Part shown: positions 31,107 to 40,930 of the stretch, one piece after another
Position numbering within the stretch: the stretch's first letter is position 1
Layout: every line of letters starts with the position of its first letter
Assembly: GCA_019448385.1 (NCBI GenBank)
Contig: JAGTXO010000025.1
Location: 496,001-560,000, forward strand
Reading direction: 5' to 3'
Source of the DNA: Diacronema lutheri
Taxonomy: Eukaryota; Haptophyta; Pavlovophyceae; Pavlovales; Pavlovaceae
DNA length: 64,000 bases
Translations under genes and position numbers: made by a program
The notes under the pieces: generated by a model
What the model was told of the DNA's origin: nothing
The model's input: the letters and a program-made list of their open reading frames with translations, nothing else
Database searches by the model: none

Positions 31107-33833
31107 ATGAGCCACCCGCAGACGCCCAAGGCGGGCGGCGCGTGGCGGCCGGTGATCTCGGACGACTGGACGCCACAATCGCACGGGCGCAAGCGCCGCG
31201 ACTCGACCCCATCGCCCGTCTCCGCGCTGCAGCCGCACGGCGGCGCGCCGCTGCAGCGCGCTGACTCGCTCTCGCGCCATCTCGTGCGCCCGACTGGCGC
31301 GCCCGGCGCGCTGCCTGCGGCGAGCGTCGCGCTGGGTGTGCGTCGCCAACCCGCACCGTTCCTCGGCGCGCCTACCGCGCCGTCGCAGCGCCTCTCCTCC
31401 GCGCTCGGCCGCGCGAGCAACTGCCGTCCGCTCTCGAAGCAGCTCGCGCTCCCGCAGCCCCATCCTGGGCACGAGGTCGCGGCGCTCTCCGCCTCGCAGC
31501 GCGTCGGCGAGGGTGTCGACGAAGGCGCTGGCGCGGGCGATTGCGTGGACGGCCGCACCGGAATCGAGCGCGCCGAGCACGCGCGCGCCGCCGGCATGAC
31601 CGGCCGCGTCGGCGCGCTCAGCGCGTTGCTCGCGCCGCATGCGCGCGGCATGCCCAGCACCGCCCAGCAGCTCGCGAGCTGCGCGGCGGCGCGCAGCGTG
31701 GCGCTCCCTGCATGCCGCCCGTCGTGCACGGCCTCTCGCGAAGGTGACGACTTCATCGAGAGCGACGGCGACGAGGCAGGTGCGCACGGCGCGGGCACGC
31801 GCGCCCGCTCGCTCGAGACGCCATGCCCGGTTCGTCCGCCGCCCCTCTTATCGCTCGCGCCGTCGATGGCGGCGCTGCCGCCCGCGCCGCAAACGCCGCG
31901 GACGCCCGCCGTCGACGGCGCGGCGCACCCGGCCATGCAGCCGGCCTGCACGCCCTCGCGCGCGCGTCTCGGCGCGCACGCGCAGACGTGCGGCGGCGCG
32001 GACGGCGGCGCGGACGGCGGCGCGGACGGCGGCGCGGACGGCGGCGCGGACGGCGGCGCGGACGGCGGCGCGGACGGCGGCGCGGCCACGGCGCCCGCCA
32101 CTGCACCGCGCACCGCGCTAGCCGCGCAGTTGTCAGGCCTGCGCGCGAACAGCGGGCTGATCGGCGGCCTACGCCCGTCGAGCGCCGTCGCGTCGGCCGG
32201 CGCCGCATCCGTCGTCTCGTCTCCGCCCACGTCGACGAAACCGAGCCGCAAGAAGCGGCGGTTCGTTGGCGAGGTGAGCGCGCGCCTCATCCGCGCGGCG
32301 GGCGTGAGCGCAAACGAGCTCGCCGCCTCGCTCGACATGTGCGCCGCGTCGCGCCGCGCCGCCGTCAGCGCGCCCGTGACCTTCTCAGACTTGGCGACGC
32401 TGCTCGGGACCGCCCGCGCGCGCGGCGTGCGCGCGCGCGTCCTGCGCGTCGTCGCCGCGTGCGAGGGCGTCGGCAAGGGCGCGATCGGCTGCCTTCTGTG
32501 CGAGGAGGCGTTCGAGCCGGACGCCGCGCCACGCGCGCCGCTCATCGCGGCCATCTTGCCGTCCGCCCACGCGCCCGCGCCTGGAGGGGGCGCCGTTGCC
32601 GGCGCGCGTGCGCTCGCGCTCAACGCGGGCAGCGGCGCCGCCGGCGGCGCGCGCGCCGGCCAGCTCGCGCTCGTGCTCTCGCCGTGGCACGAGCTCTCGG
32701 ACGCGGACACGGCGCTCGCGCCCGCGCTCGCGCCCGCGCTGCGCGCGCTCGCGCCGAGCACCGACGCGCGCGCGCGCGCAGCGTCGGTCCGGGTGATCCT
32801 CGCGCCGCTTTGTGTGCTCTTCAGTCCGGATGGCCGGGCCGCACCGGGCGGCGACGCGCTCGGCGCGCCGGCCAGCGCGGGTGCCGGCGCCGGCGTTGGC
32901 GCTGGCCCGGGTGCCCGCCCAGCGAACGTCTCATCCGAGCTCGCGCTCGCGCCGGCGGCTTGGCCGGCGGCGCGCGCCGATGCGGGCGCGAGCGCCGCGG
33001 CGTTTGACCAGCCAACGGGCACGCCACTGCTCGCCGTCGACACGCCCGACCCACGCACGCCGTGTGTGGGCGTGCCGCGCACGCAGCGCGCCACGAGCGC
33101 GACCGCGCTGCCCACTGAGCGTGCAACGCCGATGTCCTCCGTGCACGCCTACGCGGCGCGCGCGCGCATGCCGTGCGCGCGCGCGCCCGCGGAGCGCGCC
33201 GTCGGCGCAGGCGCTGCCGCGCGCGCCGACGGCGAGGCGCGCGACATCGACGGCGTGGGCGAGCCGCGCGTGCCGCTCGAGCCGCGCTCGTGCGCGCCCG
33301 CCACGCCTGGCGCGCACAGCGCCGGCGCACGACTCAGCCATGCTGCGCGGCACGGTGGCGTGCCGGGCGCGGCGGGCGCGGCGGGCGCGGCGGGCGCGGC
33401 GGGCTGGCCGGGCAGCGGCAAGGGGACGGAGCTCGCCTCGTGGAGCGGCAGCCCGCGCGCAGCGCACGGCGCGAGCGACGATGGCGATCGGCGCGTCAGC
33501 CTGAGCCCGCTGCGCGTCCTGCAGCTGTGGCCGGCGAGTACGGCAGCCTCACAGCTGAACGGCGGCAAGGGCGCCGCAGGCTCGCCGGCCGACGGCTGCC
33601 CGCGGGCGCACGGCGCCGTGTCGGCGATGGTTGCCGCGTCGGCATGGCCGTACCGCGACGAGCCGAGCCCAGGCGCGGCCTCGCCTCTGCAGCTCGAGCC
33701 GCAGTGTGCCGATGGAGATGCGCTCGTGCCGTCTGGCGACGGCGGCGGCGGTGGTGCCGCGCCATCGTCGCTGCTTCGGGCGGGCGGGCGAGCGAGCGCG
33801 AGCCGCGCACCGTATCCAAGTCCCGCCTTCTGA
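31107..33833 (+). CDS. Hypothetical low-complexity protein
   Basis: One exon, 908 residues from the ATG at 31107; in-frame Met at 31050 is an alternative. I do not recognise the family. Most of the chain is Ala/Gly/Pro/Ser-rich and probably disordered. A compact basic-helical block near bases 32,230-32,560 is the best candidate for a fold: STKPSRKKRRFVGEVSARLI, VSANELAASLDMCAASRR, FSDLATLLGTARARG, GKGAIGCLLCEEAFEPD. The SRKKRR cluster may be a nuclear localisation signal. Repeats of GGAD occur before it. The opposite strand also has a long open frame, but codon use and the divergent spacing from MRPS6 favour this strand. Confidence 0.5.
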   Translation: MSHPQTPKAGGAWRPVISDDWTPQSHGRKRRDSTPSPVSALQPHGGAPLQRADSLSRHLVRPTGAPGALPAASVALGVRRQPAPFLGAPTAPSQRLSSALGRASNCRPLSKQLALPQPHPGHEVAALSASQRVGEGVDEGAGAGDCVDGRTGIERAEHARAAGMTGRVGALSALLAPHARGMPSTAQQLASCAAARSVALPACRPSCTASREGDDFIESDGDEAGAHGAGTRARSLETPCPVRPPPLLSLAPSMAALPPAPQTPRTPAVDGAAHPAMQPACTPSRARLGAHAQTCGGADGGADGGADGGADGGADGGADGGADGGAATAPATAPRTALAAQLSGLRANSGLIGGLRPSSAVASAGAASVVSSPPTSTKPSRKKRRFVGEVSARLIRAAGVSANELAASLDMCAASRRAAVSAPVTFSDLATLLGTARARGVRARVLRVVAACEGVGKGAIGCLLCEEAFEPDAAPRAPLIAAILPSAHAPAPGGGAVAGARALALNAGSGAAGGARAGQLALVLSPWHELSDADTALAPALAPALRALAPSTDARARAASVRVILAPLCVLFSPDGRAAPGGDALGAPASAGAGAGVGAGPGARPANVSSELALAPAAWPAARADAGASAAAFDQPTGTPLLAVDTPDPRTPCVGVPRTQRATSATALPTERATPMSSVHAYAARARMPCARAPAERAVGAGAAARADGEARDIDGVGEPRVPLEPRSCAPATPGAHSAGARLSHAARHGGVPGAAGAAGAAGAAGWPGSGKGTELASWSGSPRAAHGASDDGDRRVSLSPLRVLQLWPASTAASQLNGGKGAAGSPADGCPRAHGAVSAMVAASAWPYRDEPSPGAASPLQLEPQCADGDALVPSGDGGGGGAAPSSLLRAGGRASASRAPYPSPAF
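31994..32089. repeat. 12-bp tandem repeat encoding GGAD
   Basis: About eight near-identical copies of GGCGGCGCGGAC inside the hypothetical 908-residue protein. Such perfection suggests recent slippage. Confidence 0.85.
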
Positions 33834-34085
33834 TCTCGCACACAACGCGCACAGCGACAGCCGCGCCTCGCCTCATTGCGTCCGAGGACAGCGGCACAGA
33901 CAGTCTCAGGGCCAGGGCATTCTTTGCAGTGATCAGGCCAGGATTCGTCAGGGTGAGAGACTGATTGATGGCTTCTGAGCACTGAGTGAGAGTTGACTGA
34001 GAGGCGACTTCAGTCCGGCGGACTGAGTGGCTCAAAAAAGGCGCGAAAGCCGTCCTTCCTCGCCGTCCTCGACACGTCCGCGACG

Positions 34086-34934
34086 ATGCTGCGCTCGGCA
34101 ACGCTGCTCCTCGCCGTCCTCGTCGCGAGCGTGGTCAATGTTCGCGACGTCTCCGCAGCCAGTGTGACCCGCATGACCTCATCGGACAGCGCATCGACGG
34201 CCCGCGACGAGCCGCGCGATCCTTCGCCGTCGTCCTCGGCGGCCGACGCGATGCCGACGGGCTTCGACAAGATCTGCTGCGAGTTTGAGAACTTTGGCGA
34301 GACGCATCGCGAGTGCAAGCTGCCGGCGGGCTGCAAGCTCCATGGCGGGCACGAGGTCGACGAGCAGCATTGCGGCGGCAGCTGCTCGGGCCACCACGAC
34401 GAGTCACGCGACGAGCCGCGCGACGAGCCGCGCGACAACCAGCGCAACAAGCCGCGCGACGAGCGGCGCGACGAGCCGCGCAACCCGTCGGCGTCCTCCA
34501 AGGCCGCGCGCACGATGCCGATGGGCTTCGACAAGATCTGCTGCGAGTTTGAGAACTTTGGCGAGACGCATCGCGAGTGCAAGCTGCCGGCGGGCTGCAA
34601 GCTGCACGGCGGGCACGAGGTCGACGAGCAGCACTGCGGCGGCAGCTGCTCGGGCCACCACGATGAGTCACGCGACGAGCCGCGCGACGAGCCGCGCGAC
34701 AACCAGCGCAACAAGCCGCGCGACGAGCGGCGCGACGAGCCGCGCAACCCGTCAGTGTCCTCCAAGGCCGCGCGCGCGATGCCGATGGGCTTCGACAAGA
34801 TCTGCTGCGAGTTTGAGAACTTTGGCGAGACGCATCGCGAGTGCAAGCTGCCGGCGGGCTGCAAGCTGCACGGCGGGCACGAGGTCGACGAGCAGCACTG
34901 CGGCGGCAGCTGCTCGGGCTCGGAGTCCAAGTGA
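34086..34934 (+). CDS. Secreted cysteine-rich protein with three near-identical repeats
   Basis: 282 residues from the ATG at 34086; a frame upstream to 33993 adds a less likely start. MLRSATLLLAVLVASVV is a clear signal peptide. The mature protein is three copies of one 88-residue unit at a 264-bp period (unit starts near 34251, 34515 and 34779; the third stops after its Cys module). Each unit has a six-cysteine module, GFDKICCEFENFGETHREC, KLPAGCKLHGG and EQHCGGSCSG, and a linker of DEP/RD repeats (DEPRDEPRDNQRNKPRDERR). I know no family with this pattern. It looks like a secreted or cell-surface repeat protein whose six Cys could form three disulfides. The near-identity of the copies points to recent duplication or conversion. 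Confidence 0.75.
   Translation: MLRSATLLLAVLVASVVNVRDVSAASVTRMTSSDSASTARDEPRDPSPSSSAADAMPTGFDKICCEFENFGETHRECKLPAGCKLHGGHEVDEQHCGGSCSGHHDESRDEPRDEPRDNQRNKPRDERRDEPRNPSASSKAARTMPMGFDKICCEFENFGETHRECKLPAGCKLHGGHEVDEQHCGGSCSGHHDESRDEPRDEPRDNQRNKPRDERRDEPRNPSVSSKAARAMPMGFDKICCEFENFGETHRECKLPAGCKLHGGHEVDEQHCGGSCSGSESK
34251..34931. repeat. 264-bp tandem coding repeat, 2.6 copies
   Basis: Units at 34251, 34515 and 34779 differ at only a few bases, mostly where ACG, GCG or CAT/CAC codons vary. The last unit is cut short by the stop codon. Confidence 0.9.
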
Positions 34935-35400
34935 TGCGCGCGGCCGCCCATCAGACGAGCACCGCTTTTGTGGCACAGCCGATCCGCGAACGCGCTCAAT
35001 GTGCGCGCCTGTGGGACTGGCGCATGCGCATGTTGTACGTGTGGCATGCGGAGCCCACGACCATGGACCATGTGCTGACACGACGCATGAGTGACCGGGC
35101 GTATTCTATATACGGCGCGGTCCGGGCTGGTCCGGCCAGTGTAAGGCTGAGAGTACGACCCGGGTCGTACAATCAAGGGTTAAAAGCCAGCCAATGAGCG
35201 CTCGAGGGGTCGGGGCGAGGCTTATGACGAGCCTAGGACCGAGACACCCTCCTGACCGGCCGATTTGGAGTAGAATTCGGGGTCGAGCGGGCGCGGCGGA
35301 CGGAGGGCCCGAGCCGGGCCGACGGAGGGTCCGACCCCGGAATGCGGGCGACCGGAAGGGCTTGGGTGATTTACGCCTAGTAGAATAGAATGGCGGATTC
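34935..35400. other. Non-coding stretch with an 18-bp palindrome
   Basis: No gene supported. It includes the perfect palindrome GTACGACCCGGGTCGTAC at 35153-35170 and a TATATA motif near 35,108. It marks the passage from host-like genes to the accessory region on the right. Confidence 0.5.
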
Positions 35401-35479
35401 CGGGGGGGCTCGCAACTGGCATCGCGCAAGCTGAGGCCCCCTGACTGACCGGACCGCGCCGAGTGCGCGTGCACCCCGT

Positions 35480-35824
35480 GGAGGGCGCGGCCAGTCGGAC
35501 ACTCTTCGCGACTGAGCTCGCCGCGGCATACCGTGCGCTGCGCCGGCGCGCTACTTGCCGTTGGCCGAGCTGCGGGTGTTGCGCACCGCCGTGTTGCGCA
35601 GCCAGCGGCTGGATGCGCCGGTGGCCGGAACCTTGGCGCGCTTTGGCTAAGCGACCTCGGCCTGCACAGACTCGAACGCGTGCGTAAACTCGAGGCGTTG
35701 CAGGTGGCGAGCACGTGAGTTCGCGTAGGAGGTCTTGTACTCGGTGGCCTGACTGTCGACCGACGAGAGCTTGGGCGAGTTCGGCGGCACGTTGGCTCAC
35801 TTGGGCTCGGTGCGCGGCTCTGCC

Positions 35825-35857
<33 letters not shown>

Positions 35858-36690
35858 CTTCGGACTCGCTGCCCGGCTCTGCCTGTGCGGGCGCGATGCA
35901 CTCGGACTCGATGCCCGGCTCTGCCTTCGTGGGCGCGGTCGCGGGCACGGGCGCGCCCTCGACCCCGTCGCGGTTGAAGACATCGAACTCGACGCACACG
36001 CCGTGGTCCTTGAAGTCGGTGGCCTCGCTGTCGTTCGCGTAAGCCTCGGGCGAACTCGCAACGAGCGACGACATCTCGGCGTGGAGCCAGCACATCTCAT
36101 GCTGCACCGCGTGTTCAGGTTCTCGAGCGCTCCGTTGAAAGAGTCACTCTCACCGAGGCGCTCGCTGCACCACACCAGATAGCCATCGAGCTTGTGAGCG
36201 TGCTCGTGCGCCCGTGCGAGGTCCTTGGAGAGCGCGTCGGCGCGCGCGCACATGCCGTCGCATGACTTGGCCGGTGTCATGCTGTGCTTCCAAGGCCTGG
36301 TGCTCGGCGTTGAGCGTGTCGTGATCCTCGCGAACGAGCTGCAACCAGCTGCAGCAGCCGCGCGACGCCGCTGTCGCCGACGATGCGCTGGAGCATGTGG
36401 CCCATGAGGTGTGCGCGGCACGTGGCGAGCGCCACATTTTTGCGCAGCAGCGCGAGGATCCGGGCGCCGCGGACGAGCCGGCCCATGCACTTGAGCGCGT
36501 AGATTCGGCCGCACATGCACGCGCCGACGACCGAGTCGGCGGGCCCGCCGTCGAGCCAAAAGTTGGCCTCGGCCGCATCGCGGCGGCGGGCGACGCGCTG
36601 AAGGATGCGCACGCGGTAGTGCCGGTCGACGAGCAGCTCGTCGCCGAAGATCTCGTCGGGCAGCAGCTCGGAGACGTTCTGGGGGTACAT
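35480..36690 (-). pseudogene. Broken ORF remnant, unknown family, possibly from a mobile element
   Basis: Several minus-strand frames in a row carry protein-like sequence. One near 36,690-36,340 begins MYPQNVSELLPDEIFGDEL and includes VVGACMCGRIYALKCMGRL. Helical, coiled-coil-like pieces follow, and further on an acidic piece (VCVEFDVFNRDGVEG) and Pro/Glu repeats. The pieces do not share a frame and do not join through convincing introns. I do not recognise the family. It looks like an old, broken gene with several breaks, lying beside other element debris. Confidence 0.35.
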
Positions 36691-36776
36691 GCTGTGCGAG
36701 CGTGCACGCGACGAGATCTCGTCGGGCGTGCCGTCCGTTCGTTCAGAGCAGAGCGCGTCGGACCGGCAGACAGACG

Positions 36777-36980
36777 ATGCAGCGCGCGAAGGCACCTGCG
36801 GCGCGCGGCGTGGCCTCGCGTGCCGTCACGAAGCCGCCTGCGCGCACTGCGGAGGCGGCGAGCGCGACGAGGGCGGGCGCGGACGAGGTGCTGAGCGGCG
36901 TCACGTACGCGCCCTCGCTCGCCGAGCTCGACGCCGCGGCGCTGACGATGCGCGCGGCGTACCACACCGACCGCCCCTGA
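36777..36980 (+). CDS. Small hypothetical ORF
   Basis: A 67-residue frame starting MQRAKAPAARG and ending LAELDAAALTMRAAYHTDRP. The second half looks like a short helical protein. It overlaps no better call, but has no known family, so it may be chance. Confidence 0.2.
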   Translation: MQRAKAPAARGVASRAVTKPPARTAEAASATRAGADEVLSGVTYAPSLAELDAAALTMRAAYHTDRP

Positions 36981-37108
36981 GACGATGCGCGGCGCCCGCG
37001 GAGGACTGGTCCGTTGGCGCGCAAACCGTGGGCGAAAGGGCGCGAAGCCAACGGCCGTCCGCGCACGTTCAAACGCGCGCATACGGGTGGCATCCTCCCA
37101 CCTTCGGC

Positions 37109-37421
37109 GCCGCTTTCTAAAAGGGTGTAGGGTGTAGGGTGTAGGATGCAAAACAAGCCCTCCCCACATTTGGGCCCGACGTCATTCCTTCTTCGAAGCC
37201 GTGACGTTACTCACATACGAGTACTTTTACTTAGTGTAGGATGTATCTATTCTCTAGGTATTTGCATAGTGTAGGGTGTAGGATACGTACGGTTATGAAA
37301 GTCCCATAGGGGGGAGAAGGAATGACGCTGTGACGAAAGAAGGAATGACGTCGGGCCCAAATGTGGGGAGGGCTTGTTTTGCATCCTACACCCTACACCC
37401 TACACCCTTTTAGAAAGCGGC
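37109..37421 (+). mobile_element. MITE-like element, copy A
   Basis: Terminal inverted repeats at about 37109-37193 and 37337-37421. The internal sequence includes TACGAGTACTTTTACTTAG and TACGTACGG. It is non-coding and is inverted relative to copy B. Confidence 0.7.
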
Positions 37422-37662
37422 GGCGCCTCGGAGCATGGCGGCTCGACAGCATGGCGCCTCGACAGCATGGCGTCGTCCAGCGTGGCGTCCAGGATGGCGA
37501 CTGCGCCCGGGCCGTGACGCCGCGACGTCGTTCGGCTGCGTCACGGAGGAGCGCCATCCGTGCGCCACGGAGGAGCGGCAGGACCACGACGCGGCGTGAC
37601 GCTGGACGACGCCATGCTGTATAGGCGCCATGCTGTCGAGCCGCCATGCTCTGAGGCGCCGC

Positions 37663-37972
37663 CGCTTTTCAAAAGGGTGTAGGGTGTAGGGTGTAGGATG
37701 CAAAACAAGCCCTCCCCACATCTGGGCCCGACGTCATTCCTTCTTTCGTCACAGCGTCATTCCTTCACTCCCTGTAGGACTTTCGTAACCGTACGTATCC
37801 TACACCCTACACTATGCAAATACTTAGAGAATAGATACATCCTACACTAAGTAAAAGTACTCGTATGTGAGTAACGTCACGGCTTCGAAGAAGGAATGAC
37901 GTCGGGCCCAAATGTGGGGAGGGCTTGTTTTGCATCCTACACCCTACACCCTACACCCTTTTAGAAAGCGGC
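37663..37972 (-). mobile_element. MITE-like element, copy B
   Basis: Terminal inverted repeats at about 37663-37745 and 37888-37971. It is the reverse complement of copy A apart from a few base differences. The start of the spacer sequence (GCGGCGGCGCCTCAGAGCA) occurs again just to its right, suggesting part of a larger repeating unit. Confidence 0.7.
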
Positions 37973-38072
37973 GGCGCCTCAGAGCATGGCGCCCGCCCGC
38001 TCGAGCCGGACCTCCGCGCAGCCGGACTCGCCCCGCCCCGGGCTGCTCTGGCTGGGCGACGTCGTGCGCGCC

Positions 38073-38543
38073 TCAGAACGCCGCGCTCGCCACGCGCACG
38101 TAGCCCTCGTCCGGGTCCGGCTCGGGCGCCGCGTCGCGCACCGAGCGCGACGCGGCCTCGACGCCCGGCGTTTCGGCACGCGAGGCGACGGATGCCTCGT
38201 CCGGCCGGCCCCACGGCAGCTGCAGCTCGAGCTGGCGCTGGATGATGCGCGGCGTCGCCACGCGCCCGTGCTGCACCTCGCGACGTCGCGCGCGCACGTA
38301 GAGCACGATCGCCACCGAGCCGCTGAGGCCCATCATCGCGCCGAGCAGCACCGAGATTGTGGTCTCATTGTCTGCTTGGGCGCGAACGGAAAACGCGCGA
38401 AGGGTGGCGACGAAGATCGTTGGGTTGGGTTGGGCCACCGGCTCCCGAGGATTGCTTGTGGCGCTCGACTGACCGTTGGCCCAGCTTTTTTTTTTCTCGA
38501 ACCTACTGTGGAGCCCGCCTGCAGCGTGATCTCCCGCGCACAA
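38073..38543 (-). CDS. Small single-pass membrane protein, hypothetical
   Basis: The frame gives up to 156 residues. A hydrophobic helix, ISVLLGAMMGLSGSVAIVLYV, is followed by a basic stop-transfer run RARRR and a polar tail of about 80 residues that ends DEGYVRVASAAF. This fits a type I or tail-exposed membrane protein. The true start is unclear, because the first 50 residues look poor and an upstream exon is possible. No family recognised. It begins where the helicase-element remnant starts on the other strand. Confidence 0.4.
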   Translation of the reverse strand: MCAGDHAAGGLHSRFEKKKSWANGQSSATSNPREPVAQPNPTIFVATLRAFSVRAQADNETTISVLLGAMMGLSGSVAIVLYVRARRREVQHGRVATPRIIQRQLELQLPWGRPDEASVASRAETPGVEAASRSVRDAAPEPDPDEGYVRVASAAF

Positions 38544-38549
38544 CGACCA

Positions 38550-40930
38550 TGGCCGCCATCGACCTGCGCGCCTTCGACGCGGCGCTCGTCAACTGCGAGA
38601 TCGTGAGCACGCGGCCGGTCAAGCCGAGCGAGCAGGCGCGCACGGTCGACAAGCTGAGCTACGGGCCGTCGCGCCGCGCGCTCGCCTTCGTCTCGCCGCC
38701 CTGCGTCGTCGACTGGCCCGAGCTCACGGGCGACGGCAACTTTGGCACCATGTACGGGCCGACGGACGTCGACAAGGCGGCGTACACGGCCGGCGTGACC
38801 GACAAGGAGCTGCCGATTGAAGGCGCGCCGCTCGCGCAGATGGACGCCTACTTTGGCGCCCTGCGCGCCATCGACGATCAGCGCGTCGAGACGGTGCACG
38901 CGCGCCAGAAGGAGCTGCTCAACACGCGCGGCCTCTCGAAGGAGGAGGTGCGCGGCAAGCTCTCGCCCGCCGTCAAGCCCAAGTACGAGGACGACACGCT
39001 CGCGCACACGCGGCTGAACATGTCGACGCGCACGTTCACGTGGGCGGGCTCCGAGCGCGTCGTGCCGCTCGTCGACGCGCGGCGCGAACCGGTCGACGAG
39101 ATCCGGCACGAGGACGTCTGCGCCATCGCCACGCAGCTCGACCGCGTCTACACGGGGCTCACGGGCTCGATGTTTGGCACCAAGTGGAACGTGTGCGGGG
39201 TCATGCTCCTGAAGCGCGCCGAGCAGCGGCCGCAGCCCGGCTCGGACGCCTTCGCCTCGTACGGCGTGCCCGCCTGGGCCGACACGTTCGACTCCACGGG
39301 GCTGTACGTGCCCGACGAGCGCGAGCGCGCGGCGGCGCTCGCGGCGGTGGCCGGTCTGCGCACGGCGCGCGCGCCGGCCGGGCCGGGCGGGCGCGAGCTC
39401 GCGCGCGCGCAGGGCTACCATCGCGCCGAGCGGGCTGCGAGCGCGGCGGCGGCGCGCGCGGCGATGGCCGAGGGCGGCCAGCAGTGCGCGCTCCACGGCG
39501 CGGTCGTCAAATCGGCGCTGCGCGGCGTGGGCAACCGGCTGCATCTTTGCGACGCGCCGGGCGGAACGGGCAAGACGTTCGTCGAGCGCGCCATTATCGC
39601 CGCCGTGCGCGCGGATGGGCACGCGGTCGTCGTGGGCGCGTCCTCGGGCGTCGCCGCCACGCTGCTGCCCGACGGCCGCACCTTCCACTCGACCTTCAAG
39701 GTGCCCGGCGGTGCCGACTCCGACGGGCAAGCCGTTCAATGGCGTGCCGCGCTCCGAGCGCGGGCGCTCCCTGGCCGCCGCGGCGGCTGGTCGTGTGGGA
39801 CGAGGCGCCGATGCAGACGCGGTGCCACCTCGACTCGCCTGATCGGTGTTTGCGCGACGTGACGGGCGTCGACGAGCGCTTCGGCGGCGAGACGCTGCTG
39901 CTCGCCGGCGACTTTCGCCAGTGCTTGCCGGTGGTGCGGCGCGGCTCGCGCGCGCAGATCGTGCGCTCCTGCCTCAAGTACTCGGCGCCGTGGCAGCACG
40001 ATCGGCAGCACGCCTTGGTCGAGAACGTTCGCGCCTCGAGCGCGGCGCGCGACACGGGCGACGCGCTCGGCGCGGGCGAGTGGGCGGAGCTGCTGCGCAG
40101 CCCCGGCGACGGCGCCGTTCCCGCGGCGGTGCCGGCGGCCGGGGCCATGCCCGGCGCATTCCCGCTCGATCCCGTGCAGCTGCCCGAGGCCGTCGGCGGC
40201 GTCCCCATCCGCGTGGGCTCGGCCTACCCGACGGAGCTCGTGACGACTTTGTCCACGGCGCGACGTGTTGGACCGACGACGGCTCGCTGTGCGACCGCGC
40301 GGTGCTCTGCGCCAAGCAGACGGACGTGGCGCGGATCAACTGGCTGGCGATCGGCCGCTTCCCGGGCGCGGCGGCGAGGTGCGCGTCGGCGGACGAGCTG
40401 GCGCGACGACGGGGCGGGCAAGCAGATTGCGCGGGCGTCGGTCGAATTCCTCGACTCGCTCGAGCACGCGCAGATGCCGCACCGCGTCCTCGACCTGAAG
40501 CCCGGGATGGTGGTGATGCTGCCGCGCAACCTCTCGCCCGGCGAGGGGCTGTGCGGCGGCACGCGGCTGATCGTGCGCGGCGTGCGCGCCGGCGGCCGGC
40601 TGCTCGAGTGCGCACGCCCCGGCGCGGCCGCCGGGCGCGACAGCACCGTGCTCGTCGCGCGTGTCGACCACCACTCGCCCGACGACGGCACGTTCGCGCT
40701 TGTGCGGATGCGCCGCCAGTTCCCCGGTGCGGCCGGCGTAACGAGGCGCAGGGGCAAGCGCTCGGGTGCGCGGGCGTGTGGCTCGCCGAGCCGTGCTTCA
40801 CGCACGGCCAGCTCCACGTGGCCGCTTCGCGCGTCGGGCACACGTCGCGCGTCCGCTTTGCGCTCGGCGCGGACCTCGTGACGCGCAGCGTCGTCTTCAA
40901 AGAGGTGCTCCGCGCGGTCAGCGGTGGCGA
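38550..40930 (+). mobile_element. Broken element remnant with a Helitron-type Pif1 helicase
   Basis: The first 550 bp encode an unfamiliar module beginning MAAIDLRAFDAALVN and containing GDGNFGTMYGPTDVDK, which may be a DNA-binding or replication protein. The helicase part follows. It shows Walker A (DAPGGTGKTF), a GASSGVAATLLPDGRTFHS-type motif, VVWDEAPMQ, LLAGDFRQCLPVVRRGSR, LKPGMVVMLPRNLSPGEGL and HGQLHVAASRVGHTSRVRF. This order and wording are those of the Pif1 helicases carried by Helitrons; host Pif1 is less similar. No HUH replication-initiator part was seen. The reading frame is broken in about three or four places, so it is read as a fossil. Age cannot be judged without relatives, but the motifs are well preserved. 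Confidence 0.65.

Larger units (their letters stand above)
37109..37972. repeat. 0.86-kb palindrome: inverted pair of a foldback/MITE-like element
   Basis: Two copies of a 310-bp sequence lie head to head (A 37109-37421, B 37663-37972), nearly identical when one is reversed. Each copy has its own perfect or near-perfect 80-bp terminal inverted repeats, made of three GTGTAGG units, then TGCAAAACAAGCCCTCCCCA and GGGCCCGACGTCATTCCTTC. The spacer continues the symmetry for about 67 bp on each side, leaving a loop of about 110 bp near 37,490-37,600. The element interior is AT-richer than the rest of the window and encodes nothing. It fits a non-autonomous foldback element or MITE. No clear target-site duplication was found. 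Confidence 0.85.

Noticed and set aside
31994-32089. Possible CRISPR-like regular repeats
   Set aside because: Units are 12 bp with no spacers and lie inside a coding frame; the same holds for the other tandem repeats in the window.
31043-33115. A 690-residue minus-strand frame
   Set aside because: It competes with the 908-residue plus-strand call. Spacing from MRPS6 and codon use favour the plus strand, but not decisively.
34010-35176. A minus-strand frame with Cys/Ser-rich repeats
   Set aside because: It mirrors the three-unit secreted protein; only the plus strand has a signal peptide and sensible linkers.
37109-37972. A true telomere or chromosome end
   Set aside because: Only three TGTAGGG-type units per end, inside inverted repeats and flanked by unique sequence on both sides.
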